A stretch of 64,000 nt of DNA from positions 22,754,001 through 22,818,000 of the forward strand of contig CM114273.1 of assembly GCA_050084515.1 (NCBI GenBank), in the 5' to 3' direction. The notes beneath the pieces were generated by a model. It was not told the DNA's origin, searched no databases, and worked only from the letters and a program-made list of their open reading frames with translations. This document shows positions 34,508 through 45,337 of this stretch, in pieces; positions within the stretch are counted from its first letter, which is position 1; the number at the start of each line of letters is the position of its first letter. This DNA comes from Blasia pusilla (lineage: Eukaryota > Marchantiophyta > Marchantiopsida > Blasiales). The position numbers were made by a program, and so were the translations under genes.

Positions 34508-35285
34508 CTAGTTTCCACACTTTGTCATTTGGATTTACGTAGTGAATAATTCCCTCTCCAATATTTAGACATCCATTGTTCTTTGTAAGTTGCACCGGTA
34601 AAAGGACTGATTCCATACGACCAATCATAGAAACTGCAACTTGTACATCGGTGGAGGTATTGCAGGCTGAGTGCTTCCTCTTCCTAATATCCATGGTATC
34701 ATTGTATTTTTTTGTATTCAGATATCTCAGATATTTTGCAAACATCCCTAGCATATCTTGTAGCCTTCTTCCATCCAGGTAATTAGCTGGTTTGTAGTAT
34801 GACTCATCAACTATTATGCATACCCACGGTTGTAATTGGTCGTCAAAGAAGGACATAGGTTGGATCTCATGTGAATTGAAGCTTTTGGCAACACGCCCTA
34901 AACCAATAAGAAGCTCTAATCCCTTCGAATCTTTTAAGAAACTTTTCTTTAAATACTGTGTGGGGCAATGAGGCTCTCCTTCCACATCCTTATGTCCACC
35001 ATATGTAATAGTTGTTGTAACTCCATTACGAGGAGATGTGATGAATGCTCCAATGAAATTGGATAGAGGTTCTCCATTGTAAGTGCTTGTTGAACTTCCG
35101 AAGACTTCCTCGAGAGACATGTAGAAGGAGACCTTACCAAGTGGTATGTTGTGGACTATTCTCTCAAAATTGGTGTCCAAAATTGTAGCTCTTCCAACAT
35201 AGATGAATGATCCATCCTGTAGATACACTACATCACCGATGTAGAATTGGATTGCATGAATCTGAAATCTGCACCATAACATCAA
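34446..35285 (-). CDS. Open frame of 279 codons, unknown
   Basis: This is the longest uninterrupted unassigned frame in the repeat-rich half of the window. It has balanced composition, with an N-terminal IGDVVYLQDGSFIYVGRATI and HNIPLGKVSFYMSLEEVFGS, a central GLELLIGLGRVAKSF, and a Lys/Arg-rich segment DIRKRKHSACN. The 'GDVVYL...GRA.IL....HN.PLG....VSLEEV' pattern loosely recalls the C-terminal domain of plant CACTA ORF1 proteins, but I do not claim the match. The last about 20 codons run into the copia LTR on the opposite strand, so the original C-terminus is probably lost. No stops of the TAG/TGA kind are present. It is a gene or a young transposon fragment. Confidence 0.4.
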   Translation of the reverse strand: MMLWCRFQIHAIQFYIGDVVYLQDGSFIYVGRATILDTNFERIVHNIPLGKVSFYMSLEEVFGSSTSTYNGEPLSNFIGAFITSPRNGVTTTITYGGHKDVEGEPHCPTQYLKKSFLKDSKGLELLIGLGRVAKSFNSHEIQPMSFFDDQLQPWVCIIVDESYYKPANYLDGRRLQDMLGMFAKYLRYLNTKKYNDTMDIRKRKHSACNTSTDVQVAVSMIGRMESVLLPVQLTKNNGCLNIGEGIIHYVNPNDKVWKLVGNDSHIHTPPWSTKFAMRE

Positions 35286-35339
35286 AATGGAAATTAATTG
35301 TTAGCCATACATCGAATGGAAAGTGGGACAGAGCTGTAA

Positions 35340-36840
35340 TCATCTTATTGCACAGGGTGAATTGGACCTTAAGATCCATTCGGAAAGAGTGGCAACCTGT
35401 AGGATGTGTCCCATTGGAACTCTGGTTCCGAACGTGGCGATGTGCCATCCATCTAATAAAGTCAGCAGAAAGTTCAAAATAACCTGCTTTGCACCAATAT
35501 TCTCTCACTTGGAGATGATTGGGAACTATAGTTCCAAATGACCTTCCAACAGATGTTAATATCCCATTCGAAAGAACATCGGCGCCTCTACACGAGACGG
35601 GAACAGCCAACTTCCAGCGATACTGGAAGATTCCGCTGATAGGCACGCGGAGGGCCCAATGTCCTTAATTCAGATCTTAAAATCGGATTGAAGGGTCACT
35701 GGATTGTGGATGAATTGGACCTTAAGATCCAATCGAGATGAGGAAGGGTAAGTCCGATTGGAACTCTAGTTTCGATTGCTGCGAGGAGCCATCCCCCTTA
35801 TGAAGTCATCAAAGAGTTGAAAAAAAATTGTTTTGCGCATCTATCGCGATTCTGTGAATTGTGGGTTATGTGTTAAGAAGAAATATGGACTGTCCGCTGA
35901 CAGGCACGCGGACGTCTGAATGACCTTGAATTGGATCTTAAGATCCGATAGAAGCGTCACTGGACAAAGGGCAAATTGGATCTTAAGGTCCACTCTTAAG
36001 TAGAGAAAAACGTCAGTCTCTAGCGTAGTTCTACGATTGGAACTATAGTTTTGAATATTCCTAGTTAAGTCAGGAGAGAGTTTTTGAGCTCAAAGACCAA
36101 AATTCTCTCACCTAGAGGTGGTTGGGAAATGTAGTTCCGAATGACCTTCCAACAGATGTTAAGATCTTATTCGAAAGAACATCGGGCCGAATGTCCTTAT
36201 TTTGGATCTTAAGATCCAATTGAAGGATCACTGGACTGTGGGTGAATTGGACCTTAAGATCCAATTGGGATGAGGAAGGATCCAATCAGAACTTTGGTGA
36301 TCTTCTAACGGATCTTAAGATCCTATTCGAAAGAACATCGGGCCGAATGTCCTTATTTTGGATCTTAAGATCCGATCAAAGGATCACTAGACTGTGGGTG
36401 AATTGGACCTTAATGAACTTGCATGGCGCCCATTGAAAAGATAACCAGTTGGAACTATAGTTATGAATAAGGCATTCGTGCATGAGGGCAGCGCCATAAT
36501 CGAATCTTAAAGATTCAAATAGGACATTAAGATCCAATCAAGAGATTCACTCGTGAAAAGTGTGGCCCTCAAGGGTATTTTTCCGATTGATACTATAGAT
36601 CCGAATGTGTCGAAGTGACGTCCACTTTAGAAAGTTAGCTGAGAGTTTGCCATCCGGATGGCGAGTTGTCCATCCGCAACTTTCGCAAAGAGGCGCCCGA
36701 AGTTCTTTCGAATGGGATCTTAAGATCCGTTAGAAGATCACCAAAGTTCCAATCGGACTTGCCCTTCCTCATCCCGATTGGATCTTGAACCCAATGAGAA
36801 CTCAAGTTCTAAATGAGTTTCAATTGGAACTTAAAATCCC
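35340..36840. repeat. Diverged repeats carrying GGATCTTAAGATCC dyads
   Basis: The palindrome GGATCTTAAGATCC, or GGACCTTAAGATCC, recurs near 35355, 35720, 35935, 36203, 36250, 36310, 36360 and 36400. It is accompanied by GAACTATAGTTC-type dyads and shared phrases such as GGATCACTGGACTGTGGGTG and CGAAAGAACATCGGGCCGAA. The units are rearranged and not evenly spaced. They sit between the two ~151-bp satellite blocks and share their GGAACT dyads. Confidence 0.8.
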
Positions 36841-37488
36841 AGGTTATAGAACCTAAGGCATCTCTTCCGGACATGGGAGGGGCACTTCTAGCGATTTTGT
36901 GAAAGTAGACTGGAGGATTCAGATGGAATCAGATCTTCAGATCCGATTCAAGCTCTAGAGCTTTGCCTAGAAACCTTGTGTTGGGTTAGATCTATCTGAC
37001 GTGATTGGCTTGGTTGGATATAATTTGTAGTGCACCAGCGACTATGGTCATCTCTATAAATATATTCCCAAAATAGTACTGGAAATCATAAATTACGAAG
37101 TTTCCGTCAAACTTATAGGATTATTTGAAGGTGATTCGACTCTATATCAAGGGGATATGCTTATCGAGCGATGATGATGAAGCAAGATTTGAAGTCACAA
37201 ATTGATCTGTTGGACTAGCGGAGGGCCTCGTGAGAGGGGAAATGTGTGTGGGTAGAGACCTTAAGTGGAATGGATTATGAAAGGAAAGATGGCCCAAAAG
37301 AGGAAAAAATAGAGGACTTATGTGTAGAGCCCATCTAGAGGTTCCCTTCATAAGCTTACGATATGTGGAGGCCTAACGTCTCTAGACTATGGTTACGATT
37401 ATGATCATGTGGTACAGCGCCCTTATGGATTGAAGAGAACGGTTGGGGAGGGACAAAGGATGTTGGGATACTAGGCTCACGAGGTTGG
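36841..37488. other. No recognisable gene
   Basis: Nothing identifiable between the dyad repeats and the long inverted repeat. Confidence 0.4.
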
Positions 37489-37569
37489 GTTGGAATCCTA
37501 TATAATCCTCGCTCATTCCATTAGAAAACCATTCTAATGGAATGAGCGAGGATTATATAGGATTCCAAC
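37489..37569. repeat. Perfect inverted repeat, 38-bp arms, 5-bp loop
   Basis: Both arms are exact reverse complements (left arm starts GTTGGAATCCTATATAATCC, right arm ends GGATTATATAGGATTCCAAC), separated by AACCA. A transcript would form an uninterrupted 38-bp hairpin. Perfect pairing in a neighbourhood of decayed sequence implies recent formation or maintenance. Confidence 0.97.
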
Positions 37570-38449
37570 TGAAGTCAGTTTGAGGTGATCGATCCGTGCC
37601 CTTTTGTCAATCTTTGCCATTGGTTTTCATAACTAATTGAGGAGTAGCTCGGATGATTTTGAAATATGTGGTTTTGGTCTAATGCACAATATCTTCTCCT
37701 AACACGGATCCTGAATTTGTGACGTCCAAATTTGAATTTTGAAATGGATGCGAATATTAGGTTAAGTAACGTAGGTGTGCAAACATGGATCTAATCTGGA
37801 CTGCTAGTCGAACATCGAGTCTATCATGAATGATAAGTATAAGCAACAACGTTTTCCCAAATCCAAAGGTGCAGAGCGCTTGCTCTAGAAGTGAGGGAAG
37901 AATATGAGCGCCCGATTGTTGATCTTTTGTAGGTTGACTCAAAAATACAATCGTGAGGTTCTTTTTTCTTCTCCTTCTGAATGCAACACTTGTGTTGTTG
38001 TCGATCTTGTCTACGGTGGAGTTTAATAGGAGTTCATTTTGATGTCAATTGCCGCAGGATAGAAAATGCCTCTTGGGGGGTTTCAGATACTATGACTTCC
38101 GAGCCTAATGGAAGATTGCTTGTCAAGGTTTAGGGTAGAGAACGACCTCTTTGCCAGGCTTTTTTCAATGTGTATTCGGCGTGCAATGTGTCGAATGCCT
38201 TGGCATTGTATTCTGATATTCGTAAAGGGAATACAGGGAGGTTCTAACATTCTTGTTGCTCAAGTCATATAACTGATTTGAAAATCCAATGCGCTTGACA
38301 TATGAAGCACACATCCAACTAGTATCATGCCCATCCAGATAGCTCTTTAGAGGTCTCGCAGAGTTCATTTTGGACTCCATTTTCGAGTAGTAAGGCGTAG
38401 TTTCTTGTTCTCGTTTCTAGCATTGGAGGGAACAGTTCCAGCGATTTGA
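37570..38449. other. No recognisable gene
   Basis: No motif was seen. A few short frames without recognisable content. Confidence 0.4.
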
Positions 38450-40260
38450 TTTAGAAACTTCAATTCCGTATGCCCTCATTTAGGGCTCCCTTATCATTTT
38501 TGGAATTGGAATGGCAATTTTGATTGATCCTCCTTCTCATTTCGAGAACTGGATCTCTACTTTTGATGCTGAGGAAGCCGGGAAGGATGCCCGCGATCTC
38601 TTTTGGGAACTACAATTCCGAAGGCCCCCGTTCGGGCTTAGGGTTAGTGTCAAGAACCGGAACGTGAGTTCTGATTGATCCTCCTTCTCATTTCGAGAAT
38701 TGGATCTCTAGTTCCAATAGCGAGGAATCCGATAAGGAGGCGTGCGATCTCATTGGGGAACTACAGTTCCCAAAGTAGCGGTTTGGGCCCAGTTTTCGTG
38801 TCTGGAACCGGAACCTGAGTTCCGATTCATCCTTCTTCTCCTTTCGAGAAGTAGATCTAGAGTTCCGATGGTGAGGTACCAAGGAAAGAGGCCGACAATT
38901 TGATTTGGGAACTACAGGCCCGACAACAGTCGTCTGTGCTCATTTGTCCTCTCTTGAACCGGAACCTAAGTTCTGATTAATCCTCCTTCTCATTTCGAGA
39001 TCTGCAATTAGAGTTTCGATGGTGAGGTAGTAAAGAAAGACGCCGGCGATTTGATCTGGGAACTACAGTTCCGAAAGCTCTGGTTTAGGTAGGAACTCCC
39101 GTCTCTGCAACTGGAACCTGAGTTCCAATTGATCCTCCTTCTCACTTCGATGGTGAGGAAGTAAGGAAAGAGGCCGGAGATTTGATGTGGGAAGTACAGT
39201 TAAGAAAGTCTTGGTTTAGGTAGGGACTCCTGTCTCTAGAATCAGAACCTGAGTTCCGATTGATCCTCCTTCTTATTTTGAGAACTGGAACTAGAGTTTG
39301 GATGGTGAGGTAGTAAGGAAAGAGGCCGGTGATTTGATTTGGGAATTACAGTCTCGAAAGCCATGGTTTAGGTATGGACTCGTGTCTCTGGAACCAAAAC
39401 CTGAGTTTTGATTGCTCTTCCTTCTAATTTTGAGAACTTGATGAAGAATTCCGATTGTGAGGAAGCTAGAAAGGAGGACCGCGAACTCATTTGGGAAACT
39501 TCAGAGATGGACTCTCGTCTATGGAACCGGAACCTGAGATTCAATTCATTCTCCTTCTCATTTCGAGAAGTGGATCTCTAGTTCCAATGGTGTGGAAGTT
39601 GGGAAGGAGGCCCGCAATATCAACTTGGGAACGATAGCTCCAAACGCCTCTATTCGGGCTCAGTTATCGTGTCAGGAACCAGAATGTGAGTTCTGATTGA
39701 TCCTGCTTCTCATTTCGAGAACGGGATCTCTAGTGCCGATAGCGAGGAATCCATAAAGGAGGCCCGCAATCTCATTAGGGAACTATAGTTCCGAAAGCAA
39801 TCGTTTGGGCTCAGTTGTTGAATTTGTAACCAGAACCTGAGTTTCGATTCATCCTCCTTTTCATTTTGAGAAGTAGATCTAGAGTTCCGATGGTGAGGTA
39901 GGAAGGGAAGAGGCAGGCCATTTGATTTGGGAACTACAGTTCCCAAAGTAGTCGTTCGGGCTCACTTGTCCTCTATGTAACCAGAACCTGGGTTCTGATT
40001 GATCCTCCTTCTCGTTTCGAGAACTGGAACTAGAGTTCCGATGGTGAGGTAGTAAGGACAGCGGTTGGCGATTTCATTTGGGAAGTACAGTTTTGAAAGC
40101 CCTTGTTTAGGTTGGTATTTCCGTCTTTGGAACCGGAACCTGAGGCCCGATTGATCATCCTTCTGATTTTGAGAACTGGATGATTCTAGAGTTCCAATGG
40201 TGAGGTAGGAAGGAAAGAGGCCAGCGATTTGATTTGTGAACTAAAATTCCGAAAGACATG
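38450..40260. repeat. ~151-bp tandem repeat array B, about twelve units, inverted to array A
   Basis: The landmark GATTGATCCTCCTTCTCATT recurs near 38524, 38673, 38824, 38974, 39128, 39258, 39410, 39543, 39694, 39846, 39996 and 40149, mostly 150-153 bp apart with two units about 20 bp shorter. It is the reverse complement of array A's landmark. Each unit holds GGAACCGGAACCTGAGTTCC-like, GGAACTACAGTTCC and GATCTCTAGTTCC dyads. The right end stops at the copia RT fragment. Confidence 0.92.
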
Positions 40261-40261
40261 T

Positions 40262-41037
40262 ATCTGTACATATTAGAATCTGCAAGAAACTCTCAGTCAT
40301 CCACTCTAAGCTTCACACTCTAGTCCAACGGTATAGAGATTGGCTTACAAGCTGTCATACCATATTTTGAAAGCATAGAAAGAGCATATTGTCGTTGTAG
40401 TAACCATATGCTCTCTCAAACCTTGATAAATTCAACACCAAGGAAGTATTTGAGTTCTCCCAAGTCCTTCATATCAAATTTTGCTTGTAACATCAGCTTG
40501 ACTTGTACCATTTCTTCAAAACTCCCAAATATCAAGAGATCGTCAACATACTATACAATGATAACCTTATGATCTTCTCCTCTTAAGACATATAACGAGT
40601 CAGAATCACATACCCTAAAACCCAACTCTTGTAGGACGTATGTAATCTTGCCATACCAAGCTCTTGAAGCTTGTTTGAGCATGTATAGACTTTCTTCAAC
40701 TTGCATACGCGAAATGGAAATTTGGATGTTTGTATCCAGGTGGTTGAGTCATATATATCTCCTCATATAGATCTCCATTGAAGAAGGCATTCTTGATGTC
40801 CATGTGATGTAATCTCCACTTCTTACTTATTGCAACTGCAACCACTATTCTCGTAGTCTCCATCTTTACAACACGGCTAAATATTTCCTCATAATCGATA
40901 TCATATTTTCCTGCATAGCCCTTAGCCACCAATCTCGCTTTGCTCGTTTGGAAATGGCTTAGTCCATGACACATAGTGTGGGTCATAGTAAAGTCTCCAT
41001 GCCTCAAGCTCATGGGCATATCTATTGGAGAACTCAT
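40262..41037 (-). pseudogene. Ty1/copia reverse transcriptase fragment
   Basis: Minus-strand frames encode KARLVAKGYAGKYDIDYEEI, VVKMETTRIVVAVAISKKW, LHHMDIKNAFFNGDLYEEIY and MTQPPGY. After a frame change near 40700 they encode ESLYMLKQASRAWYGKI, the catalytic [22 protein letters not shown] and PISIPLD. Stops in the second frame are TAG at 40551, TGA at 40416, TAG at 40320 and TGA at 40293. The fragment joins the satellite on its 3' side and a gag-like frame on its 5' side, so it is truncated at both ends. Confidence 0.9.
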
Positions 41038-41420
41038 GATAATCGTCCATGGGCGATCCCTCTAAATGTTGGAACATTCCGTTCCATGTTGTAAACGGGT
41101 TGAACTCTCTAGAGTTCCTAGCCCGCTATGAATCACACCAACTCCTAAACTCCGCCATGAAGGTTTTTATCTCAATCTATGATACTGAAAACCTACGTGG
41201 TCCTCTACAACGGTCGTCCATCTCGTACTCCCAGACAGTAGGACCACTCACTATGTATGGTGATGTGCTCACAAACTCCTCTATGCCCTCACCTTCGTTT
41301 GAAGACAACACATAATGAGATCGAGATGGTCTCTCATGTGAAAACCCTCAAAACCTCGCGCCACTCCATGTATAACCTCTAGAGCTACTCGATCTAAGGT
41401 CCATCGCCTCGCCTCTCAAA
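40940..41420 (-). pseudogene. Gag-like frame, unknown retroelement
   Basis: One minus-strand frame can be followed from about 41420 to 40950. It encodes an acidic Ser-rich start, TVWEYEMDDRCRGPRRFSVS, IEIKTFMAEFRSWCD, FNPFTTWNGMFQHLEGSP and DYHEFSNRYAHELEAW. It is interrupted by TGA at 41348 and TAG at 41177 and 41126, without indels. The helix-rich 'FMAEFRSW...F..F...Y...EL' layout suggests a retroelement capsid region, but no family match is claimed. Confidence 0.4.
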
Positions 41421-42309
41421 GTCCCGAAAGGACGCCGTGATGACCCTTGTGCCCCTCTTACACGATCACTCTCAATCTTACGAGAAATTCTTCAATCACT
41501 CAACCAAACATGCAACACTCAATCTACATTCCCTTTCACTGAGATATGTACTTTGCGGCAACAAGCGGCGCACTGCGGCAAATCGACTAATCTATCGTCT
41601 CATCAACATACCTTCGACTGTGGACATCCCACATAGGTTTATGTCCCCTAAACCACATATATCAATGATGCTCTCAGCATCTCCACAAAATCCTATATCC
41701 CAAATAACTTCCCAATACCAAGAATTTAAACCCTAAACCAATGTCGATATCATTGTGGCGTGACATCGACATTTAGGGTTTGAAGAATTTTACCCCTAAA
41801 AATCGGCGAGCTATGACAGTTTGCAAAATCGGCCATAAATTTCTACTCGCATCTCTAAATCACATATTATTTCTTCTATAGTGTGCAAAGCTTCCCGGTC
41901 TACAGTATAGTAAAAACATCCATTGGACCTACAAAAAAAAAAATGGGAACTATCGTGCAACCCTTCAATCTGCACTCCTATACAAATTTTGACAGCGCTT
42001 CTGCGCTGATTTCTCTCAAAGCAAAGCTCAATCTTGTAAAAACATCAATCTGAGAGCTATATGGTGCCTATGAGAACACTATCATGGAGCAACTCGCCCC
42101 CATACTCAATTCTACCAAAACTTGGGCAACGCTTCCGCGCGCCATTCTCTTGTACGAAAAATCATCAAAGAAACATACTCAAACGAACGGCTCTTACTCT
42201 TATGGGCACTCCCGTCAGCCATAAAGCAAGGAACATGGTCCTCAAACTGCAAACAAAGCGAGACATCAGCAAGCTCCCACATTGTAGCTCTCATTCTCTC
42301 ATTGTAAAT
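41421..42309. other. No recognisable gene; imperfect inverted repeat inside
   Basis: At about 41718-41795 a CCCTAAACCAATGTCGAT arm pairs imperfectly with ATCGACATTTAGGG. Otherwise nothing was recognised. Confidence 0.4.
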
Positions 42310-43430
42310 CAAGTGGATCTCTCCATCAACAAGGTTTCACAAATTGTGTACACTCCATCTCTCTCTCTCTCTTATGTCAAACCAAACCCACTCTCCTATT
42401 GAGAGGCTTGGGTTACGCACATAAGGCACGGAGGACCATAGCTCCGCTGCCTCATGCTAAGAGGTTCAACAAGGAGAGAATGGGCTCTCAAGCTCTCTCT
42501 CTTGGAGGTATATCCCCTTCCCTCTCCCAAGTTCTCTCCACGGTAACCTATGCTTGGAGGTCACCTCCTTGGCTCTTGACATATTGTAGCGGATCAAGGG
42601 CCACTTCCAAAAGTGGAAAGTCAACTATACCAAAAATGGTAATTTACTTGATATAGTATGTTCCTCAATATGGCTCCAAATGAGCCGAAACGAAGGGGAA
42701 ATTTGCTCTCTCACGTTACTCGTGCCCTCAGCAGGTCATCCTTGACCTTCTGAGGCTGTCCTCCAATATCTCTGAAGGCGTTCTACTAGATATCTTTGAT
42801 CTATCCCAACAGACGCGATAGTGGCGATGAGGTGATGGATGGGTAAGCCATCTACTAGTGCAGTTTGCAGGGGATTATGGTGGTCCACCACGTGAGGATA
42901 TAGTGACTATGTTGGCAGCATTCACATGTGGTGTTAGTTGATCAGGAGAATTCGGGGAGAGGAGCATACATACGGAGGACATTCCCGTGTTGGCTAGCCC
43001 CTAATAACCCCTGTACCTAGGTTACCAAGGAGAGAGTTATTTTTGGGGAAAGAGCCTTTTGGCTCTTCCCACGGCTATACAAGGGAGAGAGAAGGCTTTA
43101 TCAAGCCATCTTTCTCATATTGGGTTGTTGGAGCATCTCTCTTGCTTGTGTGTGAGGTAGGAACTAGGGTGCTAGCGTCCGGATTCCCTCTTAGTGGACG
43201 GTGGACGAGGCTTGATATGCCAAGGTAGATTCAGGAGTGGAGTTTTAGGCCGGGTGTGTTGTTCTTACTCTGATTTTTGTTGTGTGCTCTCGATGTATAT
43301 GCGGGAGTGTGTTTCATTTCTGGATGGATCAACCGGTGCGATGGGAAGATCGGTGATGTGTGGTGAGTAGATTTGACCAACGATGTGGGTTGTGTAGTGA
43401 TGTGTATGCGCACGATAAAGAGTTAACTTG
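42310..43430. repeat. LTR-like dispersed repeat, copies 2 (inverted) and 3 (direct)
   Basis: 42310-42760 is the reverse complement of 8225-8690. 43010-43430 resembles 8430-8820 in direct orientation, including an end with GGGTTGTGTAG and ATGTGTATGCGCACGA. The two lie head to head, as in a rearranged pair of element ends. Confidence 0.6.
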
Positions 43431-44159
43431 GATTAGTCTTACAAATGGCTCAGAAATATGAACTTGCAAAGTAGTCACAAACATGAAAAAAGGATTTCTA
43501 AGATGAAAAACGTATGCCTCTCATTCCGAGTAATGCAAGTTTTAAGTAAACTCTAAGAAATCCTTACAAATTCATAGCCAATCGTATCCTTTATTTAGAA
43601 TTTTATTTCATAAGATTTTATCTTTCTTGAAAAGTAGCCATCATATGTGCTCTTGCGTCTTTTATACTAGCATAGAGACTACCTCAGATCCACGTGACAC
43701 ATCTAGACATATTAGAGCTTATTTGAGGAAATATTTTGGGCAAAATCCCTCTTTGAAGAAGAGTTGACTTTCTATTTGTAAAAAGTCCCCCTTGATCCAC
43801 TGCCATCTACTTTACCTGATAGGGATCCCTAATAGGCATTACTTACCAGCGCAACAACTTTGGGCAATGAATCAAAGTTCCTCAATATATTGAACAATTC
43901 TAGTGTTACTAGATTAGTAGTATCAGCATATACTCTTACTCTATGTATTATGATTTTTTTGCAGGAGACCAAGTAATGATTAGAGGTTGTATCCCCATCA
44001 TCATACAAGGCGCAAGAGTTTAGTTGTGTTCAGAACCTGGTTTTCTTATGATTCAAGAGAATTTCCCTCGTCCTAAACTTGAAGTTGAATCGGATGCCCA
44101 AGAAAAGGGTTCTCCCCAAATAGTTCTATAGTTCTACCTTTGCGGGATATACCGTTAGG

Positions 44160-44200
<41 letters not shown>

Positions 44201-44545
44201 TTTGGCTCTTCCCAAGGGTACAAAGATGAGAGAGAGGGCTTTCATAAACCATCTACATCAACATATTGAGCCACATCTTCCCTTTGCCATGAGGAAATCC
44301 GTATTTTAGCACTGAAGCATCTAACAAAATCTAAATCGTGAATGCTCCAAAGACTCAACAAGAGAAAGATGGCTCATGAAAACCCTTTCATGATGACGTC
44401 AATGTTCATGAAGGCCTTGGTGATCTATTCTCGGAAATGCAAAGTAGGTTGAGAGGTCCAAGGTGAGTGCATGAGATGGGCACAAATATATTAGTATAGA
44501 TGGTTACGGCCCTACAAGCATTGATTTATTTATTTTCCTCTCCAT
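43431..44545. repeat. AT-rich interval with (GA)n at 44162-44197
   Basis: A 36-bp pure GA run at 44162-44197 is followed by a fragment like that at 43060 (CTTTTGGCTCTTCCCA and neighbours). The rest holds no recognisable gene. Confidence 0.6.
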
Positions 44546-45337
44546 CTAATATATGCACTCAAGTGAGAACCAAATAACTAGACAGCAAGTTGGCAAATAC
44601 GGTTTGGAAACGCCACACGTCAGGGCCCTAGCCCTCGATCGAACCGGGGGGTCCACTTCGCAGCACATCGTCAAGTCGGATGAATTCCTCGTGATATCTT
44701 GTTTGAACGCGATGCGGACTGCGTACGGTAATCCTATCTCCACGTGGAATTATCGAACGGCTGTAAGGTGCCCACACTCACGTGTCGAGCGAGCACTGGG
44801 AGCGTCCTCTGCATCTGACTCACTGGGTATGCACCGCTGAGAGACGGCGAGGATTCTCTTCGCGGTGACCGGCAGCTGGCTGGCTCGCCTGGCAGATTGC
44901 GACCTGTTGTCCGGAGGCAGAAACGGCAGAGGCTAGGAGGGGAGAGGAAAGGGGAAAAAATCGTCCCAGCACTTCCCAGAGCTGCCACGCGTGAATCTCC
45001 GGAGACGACACTTGTGAGTCCACATGGTGCTTATCGCGGGTGAGAGGGCAAAGTGCTTCGTCTGTAGCGAGAGCTGGAAGCTCAGACGAGCGCAGCGGAG
45101 AATTTGTATACCAAGAGTACAGAGATGAATTCGCCACAGATGAGTTTCCCAGAGTTTGATCTGCAGGGAAGCGGCTGGGTCTCTAGCTCCTCTGCTCGCG
45201 AAGAGAGAGGAGAAATTCTCGGAGTTTAGCTCCGAGTGGTGGACGGGACCTGAGGACGAGAAGAAGGGAGGGAGGGAGGGAGGGAAGCGAAGGGGACGTC
45301 GGTCGGGGGAGGATTGTTTGCTTCATTGATCGGGAAG
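44546..45337 (+). promoter_or_regulatory. Promoter / 5' leader region of the sucrose transporter
   Basis: Base composition rises sharply in G+C and CG dinucleotides here compared with the repeats to the left, typical of a plant gene 5' region. No TATA box is obvious. Short ATG-initiated frames occur in the presumed leader. The exact transcription start cannot be placed from the sequence. Confidence 0.5.
45266..45284 (+). promoter_or_regulatory. Five-tract G-quadruplex motif in the presumed leader
   Basis: Five GGG tracts separated by single A residues, 54 bp upstream of the start codon and on the sense strand. If transcribed, it would be a very stable RNA G-quadruplex candidate. Confidence 0.8.

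Noticed and set aside
35233-35646. 137-codon minus-strand frame overlapping the unknown 279-codon frame
   Set aside because: It runs through the GGATCTTAAGATCC repeats and has no recognisable content.
1480-41037. Stops restored by U-to-C RNA editing
   Set aside because: UAG, UGA and UAA to CAG, CGA and CAA is exactly what hornwort and fern organelles do, but these are nuclear retroelements and pseudogenes, some with frameshifts. C-to-T decay of DNA is simpler.
1480-41037. Alternative genetic code with TAG read as Gln
   Set aside because: The sucrose transporter and bestrophin-like genes need no such reading, and TGA and TAA also occur in the remnants.
45314-45337. Earlier start of the sucrose transporter
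   Set aside because: The extension would begin at TTG; the first ATG in frame is at 45338 and gives the usual basic N-terminus.
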